Part shown: positions 46,750 through 58,803 of the stretch, one piece after another
Layout: the number at the start of each line of letters is the position of its first letter
How positions within the stretch are numbered: position 1 is the first letter of the stretch
DNA from: Oryzias latipes
Lineage: Eukaryota > Chordata > Actinopteri > Beloniformes > Adrianichthyidae
DNA length: 64,000 nucleotides
Assembly: GCF_002234675.1 (NCBI RefSeq)
Contig: NC_019879.2
Span: forward strand, 24,547,855 to 24,611,854
Direction: 5' to 3'
Made by a program: the position numbers and the translations under genes
The notes under the pieces: model-generated
What the model was told of the DNA's origin: nothing
The model's database searches: none
What the model saw: the letters and a program-made list of their open reading frames with translations, nothing else

Positions 46750-49700
46750 AATCAGGGTCAGACAGACTGCCCTGTCCGCTGTCACTGACTTACATCCGTC
46801 ACATTAATGACTCCGATCTGTGGTCTGAACAGGTCCAGTTTGAAGGTCTTCTCCCAGTGAGGAATGAGCTGAAACACAGCGGCAGCAGACAAGCGGATCA
46901 CATGAGGATCAGGATGTCAACCTGCCTCTCTGTTCGTCCATCTAAAGATGAAGACATGTCAGTCTGACCAGAGGGAAGTCATCGGGATCGATCCAGATGA
47001 TGCTGAGGTTAGGAATGTGAGTGTTTTCTCTGGCCACCTCCTTCAGGATCTCTAAAAACTCATATCCGTCTGAAAGATAAATCATGAAAACAACCACAAC
47101 CTAAATTCCTTTTCTAACCCAAACTTTTCTTTACCGGAAAAATTGGACAAACTCCTTTAGGCAACTTTCAAAATAAATTCATATATGGTTGGTTTATATA
47201 AACACGTTTTTCAAAATAAATTAACTTTTTTCTTAATTAAATAACGTATTTGAAAAAAACACACATAGCTTCTGAAGACGTAGTTGTTAATAGTCAAAAA
47301 GAAGATGCATCGTAGTTTGATTTCTTAATGCTGTTGGTTTAATTGCTTATGGCAAACAAACCAATGTAAAAATGTAAATTGTCAAAATTGCTCCAGAAAA
47401 ATGTTCTAATAAAGAAAACCTTTTGGGGGTGGTGTGGGGGGGGGGGGTTGTAAGAGCCCCTTAACAAATATGAATTAACCTCTGTAAGAAGTTATTTAAA
47501 ACTAGAAATGCTCAGCATATTGGTTGTGAAATCTCTAAAAACTTTGACCTTTAACCTTTTTAGGTTTCTGCTCTGTGCATCTGTTAGTTGTCACACATAA
47601 TCATATATGTTATACTAAAATTGTTGTTAATTTATAATTCTTAAGCAAACGGAGAAAGTCTGTAGATATTTTGCTGGTTTAAAAAAAGTTTTTTTTCTGT
47701 TTTTCTGATCTAATCTCACTTTTTTGCCAACATGTTAAATTAAACTCTTGTTTTTCATTATTCTTCTTATACAGGAGTTTTACATGTTCTTTGCTGTTTT
47801 TATCAGTATAAAGCAGAATACCTCCAGACATCATCAAGCTGCATTCAACAGCATTACACATTCTTACCAGGGTCTTCTTCCTCTGCAAACGCCACAATGT
47901 GGATTCCTTCTATATCATCTTCCTGAAAATAAGAGAAAAAAACATTTATACTTCTGCATATGTTGGGGAAAAAATTGTTCCTGCTGTTTATTACTGACCC
48001 ACGTCTCAAACATGTCCTCTGCACGCAGCTTTCGCAGGGTTGGTCTGGTGCAACACACAGAAACAAACATATATTTCTTCTTTTGTAGAAGAACTTGTTG
48101 GATTTGCATCTTGCTGACCTTCTGTGTTTGTTGATGAAGTCGACCAGTTCCTCCTCAGAGTGAGGCTTGCCAGGGATGGTGACAGGCTCCTCCATGAAGG
48201 GCTCATAGAAGTCTACTTCATTCAGTTTAAGAGTCAGCTCTTTGGCCACCTGCAGCAGCAGACAAGGTCAAAAATACTGCTGAGGCAGTGGGAATGTTAG
48301 TGCGTTTGTTACCTACAGATCTATCAAATGTAGCAAAGAACTTAATGTAGGGTTGGAAATGCTCTGCAGCTTCTTTAAATGCTTCATAATCTGAAAAAAA
48401 AAAGAAAACAAAGTGTTCTGCTTATTCCAGACCAATATGAATCACAGATCACCAAATAGTCAATGAATAACAGACAAATACATAAACAAGTACTGATAAA
48501 TAGATAAATAAATGAGTAATTTTCTGGTGATACAAGAAGCATATAGAGATGACAGAAGATCACTCACGCTCAGACTCTTCACTCTTGAAGTAACCGACGA
48601 GACGGATGTCTGCCTCCATTCTATCAAAGGCTTTGAGCTCCAGACTATTTTCCAAGACTTCCACAGGCTCGTCCAGTAACTAGAGACAGGCAGAAGGAAG
48701 CCGAAGCTCCTAACTTGGTGTTCGTGACGACAAACAGCTGAGAATCCCTCTTGAAATAACTTTACTCACATCCAACAAGAACTCCACCAGAGTGTTGGCA
48801 GAGAGCAAACCATCAAACTCGATCACCCTGTCAGCCTTAAAAACATAGACGCTTCCCTCCTCCTCCAAGCCTGCGAAGAGAAGAAATCAGGTCATTCTTT
48901 CCTGGTGTCACGACTCTTCAAAGACAAACGGGAGAAGACAACTTACCCAGTTTCTTGGCCACCTTTGCATCTTTAAGGGCGTCAACCATTCCAAAGCCAA
49001 CGTCTTTTTCCTCCATCACCTGAGCCACAAGCTAAAGCCAAGAGAGACCCATCATGAGGTGAAAAAAGAGGCTAAACTAGATGAGGGTTTATCATTGTTG
49101 GATCTGGACCCTAAAAAGAGACATTATTTTAAAAAGAAATGATTGTGAAGTTGACCCTGATTACAGCACATGACAGAAGGGTCCAGCCTGCTTAAGCACA
49201 CAGCGATGAGGTTACATAATCCCTGTCCTGCCTTGTTCTAAATTTACCCACAGAAAGAAAACCCTTTGCTGTTTACAATTAATCTGGCATTTGTTGTACA
49301 GGAGAGCAGCTCTGGACGAGTGGGATTTCTCCTTTTACAGCACAGAACGCAAACCTTCAGGTTCAGCCTTCAATCATGGGAACTTTTCCACATCCTTCAT
49401 GTGAGAACCAAACATCCAATTGAAACATGTGGCTCTTTTATTTATACATTTCTCTAATGGAAAATAATAATGCACATCATAGTGTATAAATAATAAAACT
49501 GATATCTTCATTAGGAGGTGAAATCCTGAATACAATATTTTGTTCATGAATCTTATCATTTAACACTTATGTGAAGCACTTTTTAATTGGCTCAAAGATC
49601 ACCTCCAAAGAAAATTGTGTTTTTGGTGTTTTCAACATGTTCTTTTGGCATTTTTCTGATAATGAGGGACAAATATTTAAATATTAAGTATTTATCTATT

Positions 49701-51198
49701 CAAATCACTGTAAATCAGGTGCAGACGAAAAAAGGTCTTTGGAATGAGCCTGCAGGTGTGACATAGAAACTGCAGCTAGCCTCAAGCTCTCTGCTATGCT
49801 CCATTCTGATGCATTCACTTGTAGACAAATAGATCCGTGTGCGTCTTTGTTTTCCTCGTCTGAGCTGGAATCTGGCTCAAATCTGTACAGCTGGATAGCT
49901 CCAATATTGTTCACCATTTTTGTTGCACCTGTAATATTAGGTTAAGGGTGTGAGGGGCTGTAAGTTAGAGGGAGAGCGCACAAAGAGATAGATGGTGGGA
50001 AGGGGGCCCATCCACAACTCAAAGGTGAATTTCTAATGAACGCCTGCCACTCTGCAGAAACTGTCTTGAAAGCGACACAGGTTTCTTGATTTTGGCTGGG
50101 GGGAAAAAGAAAACAAAAAAACAACAGCACATTCATAACTAAAACAACACTGGGAACACCTTTAAAATAATTCAAAAGATGATTGGAGTGAGACTCAAGC
50201 ATTGCTTTCTCATTTTAAACCTCTGTCCACTTTCGGCAACTGTAATGCTAAGAAAAAGTCAGATCAGATCAGAAGCTTAAAGCTTCTGACTTCCTCCAGG
50301 AATCAGCAAATTTCTTTTTACCCGTCATCTAACTTCCCTTAATTTGTGTAACATCATGTTTCATCATCCGAAACATCTCTTATTTGTAAATAAATAAAAA
50401 CTTTAATGGCATCCTGCCATCAAAGTGTGCTTCCACCTTGATCCTGTTTATGTCTCCTGCATGCCAGACAAGCTGCTGACATATCTGGCTTCCATGGTTG
50501 CCCACCTGTGTTGCTAATATCTGGATGGATGGCATTACATCGAACAGGTCAAACCGTGTGTAAAACGAAGTGGGGCACAAGGGAGTGTATTTTTTGCTGT
50601 GTGTCATTCAAGCAGAACGATTCAATTAATCAATTAGCTTCCAGCTGCTTTGCTGGACCAGAAAACAAAAGACCTTGTTTTGTCTAGCACACAGGAGAGA
50701 AGGTGGTTGTGTCCTTGAGTCAGAAAACATGACATGCAAGCTTTTTCTTTTTTTTTACACCAGGGTGAACACGCTACATTTATTTCTGTAGGGATGGCGG
50801 TAAATGCTGAATTAGGCCAACTTAATCTCAAATGACAGCCCAGGATCTCCATGGACCCACACTGGAAAAAGGTCATGCATTCCACATATTGAACTGAGAA
50901 TCCTTCTTCTTATTGTTTGTCTAGATTGTTAGACTAATTTTTTTGAGTAACCATACTTTACCTCCAGCACCAGCTCGGTCATCTGGTGTTTTTTTTGCTG
51001 CTCCTTGTTGTCTGGGATGGGTTCGTGGTAGAAAAGGCAGAGCATGCCGTGCTTCTTCAAGGCTCTTTTGTAGTTCTTGCCATTGATATCGAGAACACGG
51101 TCCTTTCCGTCGTACTGTGGGAACTCCAGGCCCTTCTCAGCCGGAGACAGGGTCACGAGGCTCAGGCAAGGGAGCAGGAACAACCACAGGTGGAGCAT
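46429..51198 (-). CDS. casq2: calsequestrin 2, cardiac-type calcium-binding protein
   Basis: High-capacity, low-affinity calcium buffer of the junctional sarcoplasmic reticulum lumen, working with triadin, junctin and the ryanodine receptor. Coding exons on the minus strand: 51198-50962, 49031-48947, 48870-48770, 48679-48568, 48390-48317, 48249-48119, 48044-47999, 47922-47868, 47069-46969, 46868-46794, 46662-46429. All phases agree, giving 416 residues (human CASQ2 399). A hydrophobic signal peptide ([20 protein letters not shown]) precedes [15 protein letters not shown]. Three thioredoxin-like domains follow, with [25 protein letters not shown] and WIDPDDFPL recognisable. The INVT sequon at Asn336 matches the family glycosylation site. 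Residues 374-416 are an uninterrupted acidic tail apart from [18 protein letters not shown] and the vangl1 neighbour favour CASQ2 over CASQ1. The start is chosen at the signal peptide, not at an upstream in-frame Met. Confidence 0.93.
46681..46742. repeat. casq2: CA/GT microsatellite in the last casq2 intron
   Basis: About 30 CA units with one interruption. On the coding (minus) strand it is GT, ending 18 nt before the exon 11 start at 46,662, so it fills much of the 131-nt intron 46,663-46,793 and stands in place of the pyrimidine tract. Confidence 0.93.
49591..50197 (-). repeat. MITE-like family member D (casq2 intron 1)
   Basis: It starts AAAGATCACCTCCAAAGAAA and ends AAAAGATGATTGGAGTGAGA. 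Interior blocks (AACATGTTCTTTTGGC, GGCATTTTTCTGATAATG, GTACAGCTGGATAGCTCC) match members A, E and G. Confidence 0.65.
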
Positions 51199-51600
51199 CG
51201 TCTCGAGCAAGGACAAAAGCACCTGTGTTGGGGGTTTGGTTCTTGAGAAGTTTTCAGTAAAACTTGGTCCGTTTGTGCAAGTTCCCAAGCATCCCAAGAG
51301 AAATCCAACCACTTCCTCAGAGTCCCCCTGTGATCACTCCTTCCTGTCTCGACTCTGCGGACACAAAGGCTAAAGAGACGGTCAGGCCTTTGAGGGGTGG
51401 ATACCATACATAGCAGCACCGCGGCGCGGTTCCCCTGCCCATACAAGACAGGCCCATTTTTAGGAGACCAGTTGTTTGAATGCTAAAAATAAAATGGCAA
51501 GTGAGAAAGGGAAATAGCAAAGAATGACGGTGAGGGAGCAGCCATCTGAGTGCTGGCTCCCTCTGATGATTCAATGAAGGATTCAATAACGTCAGGGGTT
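51199..51600 (-). promoter_or_regulatory. casq2: casq2 upstream region with MEF2-type site
   Basis: The promoter and 5' UTR of casq2 must lie here or beyond. CTAAAAATAA at 51,483-51,492 is an exact match to the MEF2 consensus YTAWWWWTAR, about 285 bp above the ATG. GCCCATTTTTAGG at 51,453-51,465 is one base too long for a CArG box. MEF2 and CArG control fits muscle expression of calsequestrin genes. Function here is inferred. Confidence 0.4.
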
Positions 51601-51929
51601 AAGAGGAGGAATCAGATACGTCCAAAGATTATTTTTCATCTCCATGCATCCAAGGATTCAAAACAGCAGGCATTGTGTTTGGGGCTAAAATGAGGGTGCA
51701 AAGTGGGGTGACAGCTCATGGGATAAACTGCCAACAGGTGTGTGACAAGCACCTCCAACAAATGTGCTTCTACATTCTTACTAAGTAATCCTGTCTTCAA
51801 GATTAATGCAGACTGTAAGTTATAGACAGAAATAATTGACTTCTGTTAAATCTAATTGTCCATTTTTAAGACTGGGTCTTTAATAGAGAAAGGCTTGAGA
51901 CAGGTTTTTTAAATTAACAAGACTTTCTT

Positions 51930-52288
51930 TCTCAAAGGAAAACTGTGTTTTTGGTGTATTTAACATTTTTCTGATGATGGAGGACATATGTCAAGAAAAT
52001 TCAATTTATAATTGGATTTCTGAGTATTTTATTTTATTTTTAAATCGTTGTGAATCAGGAGCAAACGAAAAAAGTAGAAAGTAGAAAATAGAAAATAGGC
52101 CACAAGTTCCCTGCACAAAGGTCTCAGGATGGGGAGGGGAAGAGGAGGCGGGGGTGCTCTGCACCAACAGTCCCACCCACCACTCTGAGGTAAATTACTA
52201 ATGAACTGCTGCCGCTCTGCACAAACAGCATCATCATAATTAAAAGACCACTGGGAAAGCATTTAAAAAGATGATCAGAGTGGAACTT
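51930..52288 (-). repeat. MITE-like family member E
   Basis: The left part CTCAAAGGAAAACTGTGTTT and right part AAAAAGATGATCAGAGTGG match the ends of members D and G. It is shorter because of internal loss. Confidence 0.55.
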
Positions 52289-53503
52289 AGAGTAATGTTA
52301 CACAATGTCAAATTTTGAGTTTATAATCAGTTTTTTCCTAATTTGAACCGTTTGTTGAAACAATTCAGAGGGGGAGAGAATGCTAAGTGATAAGACAGTT
52401 TTTAAATCCAGAATCATTGATCAAGAGTGATGGATGATCAGTGAATTGTGAATACAGAAGCTTGTAATCTTTGAATGCCAGTTTTTGTGCATCACCACAA
52501 TTCAATTTATTTCCACAAATGTTACTTTACAGTTGAAATATATTACATGAAATCCACTGTGGGATTTCACAGCAAAGACCCTTGTGAAAAGCTAATAGCT
52601 AATGTTTTTTTTAAATAAAAATGAATAAAAAAATAAAAAAGAAAAAAGAAATAATATAATATTTTTATGTTCTCAAACATAAAGAGACAAAATTTAAAAG
52701 GAATAAAGTATTTTTTAATGCAGTTATGGCCCTGGATGAGTTTTTTTTTTAGATTACAACTGCTGTAAGTCCTGTGTGAAATGCAGAAATGTGGGAACAA
52801 GAAACTTTATAAAATTGGGGGTTTTCTGTAGTGATTCCTTTCTTTGTGTCCTTGTTTTTTTGTTTTTCAATAATTATCCTCGTTCTTGTTTTTAGGCTTC
52901 CTTTGCTAATTAATCACAGGTTTCCTAATTTCAGTAATCATCCTGAGTGTATGTAGGCATCTGGTTTTCAGTTCATCCTGATTAATTAATCTGGGTTATT
53001 ATTCGTGTCATGTCTCAAGTCTTTGTGTGCTTTAAATATGTGACCCTGTAATAGACTAATGACCTAAACTTTGCTCTATAATAGCAGGGACTGGCTTTTG
53101 CATTCTTGCCTCATATTTGAGTTGTTAAGGATACAACTCATTAACAATGATGTGTTCTCTCAATTTACAATTTATTCCCACATTTAATCATTTAATCAGC
53201 CAAGCTACTTAATAAACATTAAATTCAATAAATGGCTTAAGTGATTGTGACTTTTTTTTATTGCTGCATTTTTTACAACATAGTGTCCAAAACAATAAGG
53301 ACAGATTGACAGATCAGTTACTGATGTGGTGCAGCTGTACAGCTGCTTCCTCTAGATGGCAGTATAATGCAGCACATGGAGGAGCGACGTTTAGCTCTTG
53401 AGAAACTGAGATGTTTTCCCTATCAGACAAGAGCAGGACACAACAAACACATCCTGTTAAAATAAAAATAGATATTAAAATAACCCTCGTCACACTTGTC
53501 TAA
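52289..53503. other. gene-free AT-rich stretch
   Basis: I recognise no gene or transposon terminus between the MITE-like member E and the Harbinger derivative. Confidence 0.4.
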
Positions 53504-54803
53504 CTGGGGGGTATTCCAGAAAGCAGGTTATGGTACTTACCACGGAAAGTTTGAGGCTAATGAAGCGGATAACCTCAGCCTTGGGTTCCAAAAATTGAGC
53601 TATGTTTCAGGGTATGTGAAGCTGCCATAGCAACTCATGCTCTGAACATAACCTGGTCTGGAGCAGGTTTAGTTGAAGGTTACTTTGTTTACAGAGAGGT
53701 GAAGCAGCATGGCGTGTCCATTTGAAGATGATTTAGTGGATGAAGAAGCTCAGACAATACTTTTTCACCATGAGAGGGTGATAAAACCACGTACGGATGT
53801 TGGAAAGATAAACTTTTTTACATTGATCTAATTTAATTATTTGCTTCAGTTACGATAAATCTTTTTTGTTTTTGTTAAGTCAGCTCAAAAATAACACGTA
53901 GTTCAGACAGTTATTTTACTCTCATTCAAATTAATTCAATTAAGTAGGTGTAACTTTGGTGTTGCTGTTAGATCGGCACCGCAAGGGATTGTGGGATACC
54001 ATTCCCTTTGCCTGTCTGGACGGATTTGGGTTTAAGTGTGGGTTTTTGACCAAATGTGTTTAGTTGTTTAGCTTTTTTACTGTGTTTTGCCGCGTTATTT
54101 GTCCTGTTATGTTTAATTCTTTCTGCACAATGAGTGAGAGGGAGGGAGAGGATTATCAGTTTATTTAGCACCCCTACTATCCGATGGCAAAATGATTAAG
54201 ATGAAGGAATGGCAAATGATGTGTCATATTGCAAATCCAGTTTTGTTTCATTAATTTTATTTAAAAATATCTGCGGGCTCAAACTTAGACATATGAAAGT
54301 TCAAGAAGTACAGTAACTTAAGACGGAAAAACATTTAATTGAATTGTAGTAATATGACATTTAGTTAAATACGTAAATTTGAGTTGTAAAAAAATTGAAT
54401 TAGAAAGACTTAAGAAATTAGGTTGAATATATTTAACTCAATTACTTGTTACCAATTGAAGTAATTCCTTTAAGTTGGATAAGTTAGATATATATATGCG
54501 TCACAATGAAAATAGAAATGAGATAGAAAGTCGTGCATTTACTTTGTCTGTTCTTTTTCTCCAAGCAGAAACTCTTTCTTTTGATGATGCGGCCGTATTA
54601 CTTTTTTGTTGGACGTATAATCTTCATATGCCGTCGTTAAAATCTCTGACTCCGTCTTACTGAAGTTTAGCGCTCTCTTTTTTTCACCAGGGTTACCAAG
54701 TCCAGTGTAATTACACTAACTCACACAGGTCCAGGCGGATTTCAGCCAGAGTTCAGTGTTAAAGTCAGGGTAGTTTAAACATGCTTTCTGGAATACCCCC
54801 CAG
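53504..54803 (+). mobile_element. PIF/Harbinger derivative
   Basis: Inverted ends are CTGGGGGGTATTCCAGAAAGC at the left and its complement at the right (GCTTTCTGGAATACCCCCCAG), ending at 54,803. It encloses a short frame with a Harbinger-like N terminus (53,709-53,831). The expected 3-bp target duplication is not clear (TAA left, GAT right). At 1.3 kb it is internally rearranged, with an AT-rich segment at about 53,870-54,480 that may be a separate insertion. Confidence 0.65.
53709..53831 (+). pseudogene. Harbinger transposase N-terminal fragment
   Basis: A 40-residue frame beginning MACPFEDDLVDEEAQ and containing HHERVIKPRTD, then a stop. The pattern PFEDDxVDEEA...RERVI is the N terminus of teleost Harbinger transposases. 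The rest of the nuclease domain is absent, so it is non-functional. Confidence 0.55.
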
Positions 54804-56127
54804 GATAAAGTTCCTGGTTTGGTTACATATTGTGACCTGCTTGTGTCTGCATGGGGTCTTTGGACAGTTCAAAATCCTGCAGATTAGGTTGATTTGTGAG
54901 TTTAATTAGGATCTAGAGTGTTGTAGCCTGATTGTGTCTCTGTGTAGCCCAGACATAAAGCGGTACCCCCACCATCAGCGTCCAAATGGAATCTCCAATG
55001 TCCCACAGCAGTAACTAGGCAGACAGGGCTGCTTGGATTCTTTGTTATTTCTGTCTCTTTTTGATTTTTAATTGTAAAGCGCTTTGAGCTGCGCAATGCA
55101 TGAGAAGCGCTTTTTACAAATAAAGTTTTATTTGAATAAAATGGGTGCAGTATACGTTTTTCATAGGGCTCTAATAGAAAAGGTGAAAAATGAGAAATCA
55201 ATGTGAGCAGCAAAGATGAGTTAAACGTCCTAAAAAAGGATTCCTAACCTTTAAAGCAACCTTTTTTTTTAGTCCTTGGGAAACAATCTTTGATCAGTTT
55301 CAGATTTTTTGGCCTTTCTGTGCATGGACGGTCAGTGGGTGGATGATCGTAAAGTAAAACCGCAGGAAGATGGAAGGAAATGTGCTCAGAGAAAAAGACA
55401 AGAAAAACACAGACACGTGAAGCTGATAATTGTTGCATTTAGATCTGTTCTGGAGAAAGACCAAGAAAAAGACATTGAAAAAAATGTATTTGCTTTAATT
55501 AAACTTTTATGTGTTTTACTCCATCTATGACAAAAAGTAGAAAAAACATTGTTCTTCTTTTGCACATGTAAAATTCAAAATGCATGTGGAAATCTTTGGG
55601 CCTTCATGATAAAATGAGATTAAGCATTATAAAACATTCAAACGGTGCAACAATCTCTACTATAATCCCTAAATTTTCCAGCATTCCACTTTCTCCCCAA
55701 CCCGCTCTCCGCCGGCTCAGTGTGATGAAAGCCAGTTCTGTTGAAACAAAACAGCAGGAATCAGCACATCTGATGCTCTCTCCCATGATGTGATACCACA
55801 TCACCATGAAAAAAGCTTGTACTTTTCCTTTTACACAGATTAATCCGGTTAGTGCAGTCTTGCAGAGGGAACTACTTAAAGGAAAGTCTCTGGGGCCATT
55901 TTTGAACCAGCGGAGGTCTTCTGCCTCTTCTGGACTGGAGAGTGTTGACAGAGATGTGGTTTTGCAAAACAATATATATCTATACGTGAATATATAAAAC
56001 TACAAAGGATAAATAGTCAGGGACTGATTGGAAAATTTAAACAAAAAATCAAAAAGTAAAAGAAGTTAAAGAAATACACACACAAATATACACATCCACA
56101 CGTGATTAAAACTACGCCTAATCATTA
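54804..56127. other. gene-free stretch with a LINE-type tail
   Basis: No host gene was recognised. Short open frames at 55,309-55,530 and 55,584-55,972 match nothing known to me. A LINE or SINE 3' end lies at about 55,040-55,140. Confidence 0.4.
55040..55140 (+). mobile_element. LINE-type 3' end fragment
   Basis: TTGTAAAGCGCTTTGAGCTG, then GAGAAGCGCTTTTTACAAAT and AAATAAAGTTTTATTTGAAT. This is the common 3' terminus of a teleost LINE group, with the paired GCGCTTT motifs. The upstream body was not recognised. Confidence 0.55.
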
Positions 56128-56274
56128 AACTATAATTATATGGTTGTGCGCCACTAAATTTCAACAAAAAGAAACAACTTAATACCACAGAGGGATGAGA
56201 AAGGACAAAGGTATTTGACATTTTATCCGTTATATGAGTCATTTGAATGCGTGATGAAAATATTTCACAACTCT
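56128..56274. repeat. local direct duplication, left copy
   Basis: About 147 bp, from ATCATTAAAC-adjacent sequence through ACCACAGAGGGATGAGAAAG to TATTTCACAACTCT, repeated at 56,825-56,974. Only a few differences are visible over the central 120 bp. Confidence 0.8.
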
Positions 56275-56824
56275 TCAGTAGATAACCCATGAAATCCATT
56301 AAATATTAAAATTGTTAAAAAGAGTTTGATCAATTGCTGGAAAGGAATAATCCCACCCCTATTATATTTATGTTTTTTGATTGAAAAAACTTGCACTTTT
56401 TCTGACTAAAATTGGTCGTGGAACCCTAAAAATCCAAGGGTCACATTTGTTATTGAGTTATCCTAGAAAATTCCAAGATTTATGAAGTGAAGAGAACGTA
56501 TCCAAGAGGCAAAGACCTGCAACTTAGAACCAGAAGCCCTGACTCATCAACTCTGACAGTGGAAGCACCAAACAAACTAAAACGCCTTTTTACTTTATAT
56601 GTACCGGTACTTGAAATCCAATTTTACATTGGACATGAGGAAAGCATGTTGGGCTTTTTAACTCCTCATCACCTAGAATCTTTAGTCAGAAAATGAGGGT
56701 TTTGTGGTGTGTGACCCTGATCTGCAGTAATGTTGCAAAAGTGTGTTCAAATAAAAATGTCACCAGCTGCAGCTTTCCTCAAAAAAGAATATTTTTTGCC
56801 TTTAATGCATTTGCAGAAATTGTG

Positions 56825-56974
56825 AAAAATTATAATAATTTGGTTGTGCTCCACTAAATTTCAACATAAACAAACAACTAAATACCACAGAGGGATGAGA
56901 AAGGACAAAGGTATTTGACATTTTATCCGTTGTATGAGTCATTTGAATGCGTGATGAAAATATTTCACAACTCT
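56825..56974. repeat. local direct duplication, right copy
   Basis: Partner of 56,128-56,274, offset about 700 bp. The central block ACAAAGGTATTTGACATTTT is identical. Whether it is a tandem duplication or two insertions of an unknown repeat is unresolved. Confidence 0.8.
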
Positions 56975-57865
56975 CTGTGGGAATGGACGAGTCCTGGGCA
57001 GCAATGCTGGAACTAATGTGATCAGAAATCATCCCAAGCCTGGACAGATGAAGCATCAAAGGTCAAACGTGAACAGCCTCAGAAAACCCAGAGGCGAGCG
57101 TGACGTGTGAGCAGAAACGACGGCAGAGCCAGCGAACCACAAACCCTCAGCTGAGCACCAGTGTTACATAAACCCATACGTGTAGATCCCAACACACACT
57201 CGTAGAAACTTAGTGATTCTCCATTCACTCTTTTTTTTCCACATGAAACACGAGGCAGACTTACATGTTTGCGCATTGGTGTGCTTAACCGTTGCTTTCA
57301 TTTCTTTTATCTTAGTTCTTTGCCTCACCCAACGGCCGGACGCACCAGAGGAGGTCTTTCTAAAGAAGTGGCAGGTCCTGACAAGGCGAATGATTCATTT
57401 CGCACTCAGTCAATAGAATACGTTCTGTTGGAACTTGCTGTGTTTGGAGTCAGAGTCTATTATTACTCTCCCATGAATCGCCCATGCGCCCTTGAGGTGA
57501 TGTGGAGGTAATTTTCCATTCAGGCTCTGCTGTCTTATGCTATCAGCCACTTCCTGTGGATGAGGTGATCATCAATCCTGTAATCTCATTGACCTGTAAC
57601 AGTTAAAGTTTCCTGACTTCAGATACGTTGATATTTAAGGAAACTGTTTAACCCATGATGTCATTATCGCATGCTTACCCACAGAAAAGTCTTCCTAGAG
57701 TCCCATTTGAAACAAATAACAGAAATTTAGATAATAAATTCTATTTATTCTAGTGAGTGTTTTTGCTTTCCCTGAATTTCTTAGAATTGCCGTAGGAAGA
57801 GTTAAAGTACAATTTAAACATCAAGACCGGAATGAAAAAGTCCCTTAATCCTGACTAAATTTATC

Positions 57866-58479
57866 TCCCACTCCAATTATCTTTTGATCTATTGTAAAAG
57901 CCTTCTCAGTTCTCTATCAAATATAATTATGCCGTTTTTAGCCAAAATCGGAATGGAACCGAGGTCCTCAGAGAACCCTGGTTTCCATTTTTTCCCATTT
58001 TTACCCTGCTCAAACATACCTGCCTTTGATTGCTGCCATAATCAGGCTTCTTCAGAGGTTGATGATGAGCTGAATCAAGTGTGCTCAAGCAGGCCAACAT
58101 GGAAAACACAGTGTGGCCTGGGGTGAAGGGTTGGGAAGCACTGTTCTTTCTAGGACACAGTTTCCACAGGCAGTAGTTCAATGGAGATTTGCCTCTAAGT
58201 TGTGGGCGAGATCGTTTGTGTAGAGCAACTCCTGCCTCCCCTCTCCCTATTGCCTAGAGCAGGCAGCTTTGGTGTATTTTCTACATCACAAATTCGATCT
58301 TTTTCAAACTGCATTTTTGTTCGTCTGCTCCAAACTCACAATTATTTGAATAAAGAAATATTCAGAAATGCAGTTTTTAACCTTAATCTTCTTTATATAT
58401 GTCCTCCATAATCAGAAAAATGCTACAAGAAGATGTTAAAAAAACAAAAAACATCATTTTCATGGGAATGGGTCTTTAA
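57866..58479 (+). repeat. MITE-like family member F
   Basis: It opens CTCCCACTCCAATTATCTTT and closes TTTTCATGGGAATGGGTCTT, giving near-inverted ends. The interior shares TATGTCCTCCATAATCAG with members B and C. Confidence 0.65.
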
Positions 58480-58803
58480 AGAGGTCATGTCGTTCTGTTT
58501 TAGTTTTTTCTAATCCTGCTTACCTTGCCTCTAGTTTCTGTTGGTTCAGGAGGCTTGTGTTTGCAAAAACTGATCTCAGTTGATCTTTTTATGTCTTGCC
58601 TTGTTTGTTGACAGCGTGGCCCCGCCCCTCTGACACAGGGTCTTTTCCTGATAGATCAGTTTATCAGGGGGACTCACACTTTGTAAACATTTGGATGAAT
58701 TCTGAAATTGCCATGTTACTCTGTTTAAACAGCACCAATAAGACGGTTTGAATTTCGTCATGTAAACACTGCAGATGATCAGCCTCTGTTCTATACCCTT
58801 AGG

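Noticed and set aside
46429-51198. Assignment as casq1
   Set aside because: The [15 protein letters not shown] and YDGKDRV blocks are closer to CASQ2, and the gene is adjacent to vangl1. CASQ1 lies by VANGL2 in human.
51199-51312. Upstream in-frame ATG at 51,312 as the casq2 start
   Set aside because: It would put 38 non-hydrophobic residues before the signal peptide. The ATG at 51,198 directly opens a typical signal sequence.
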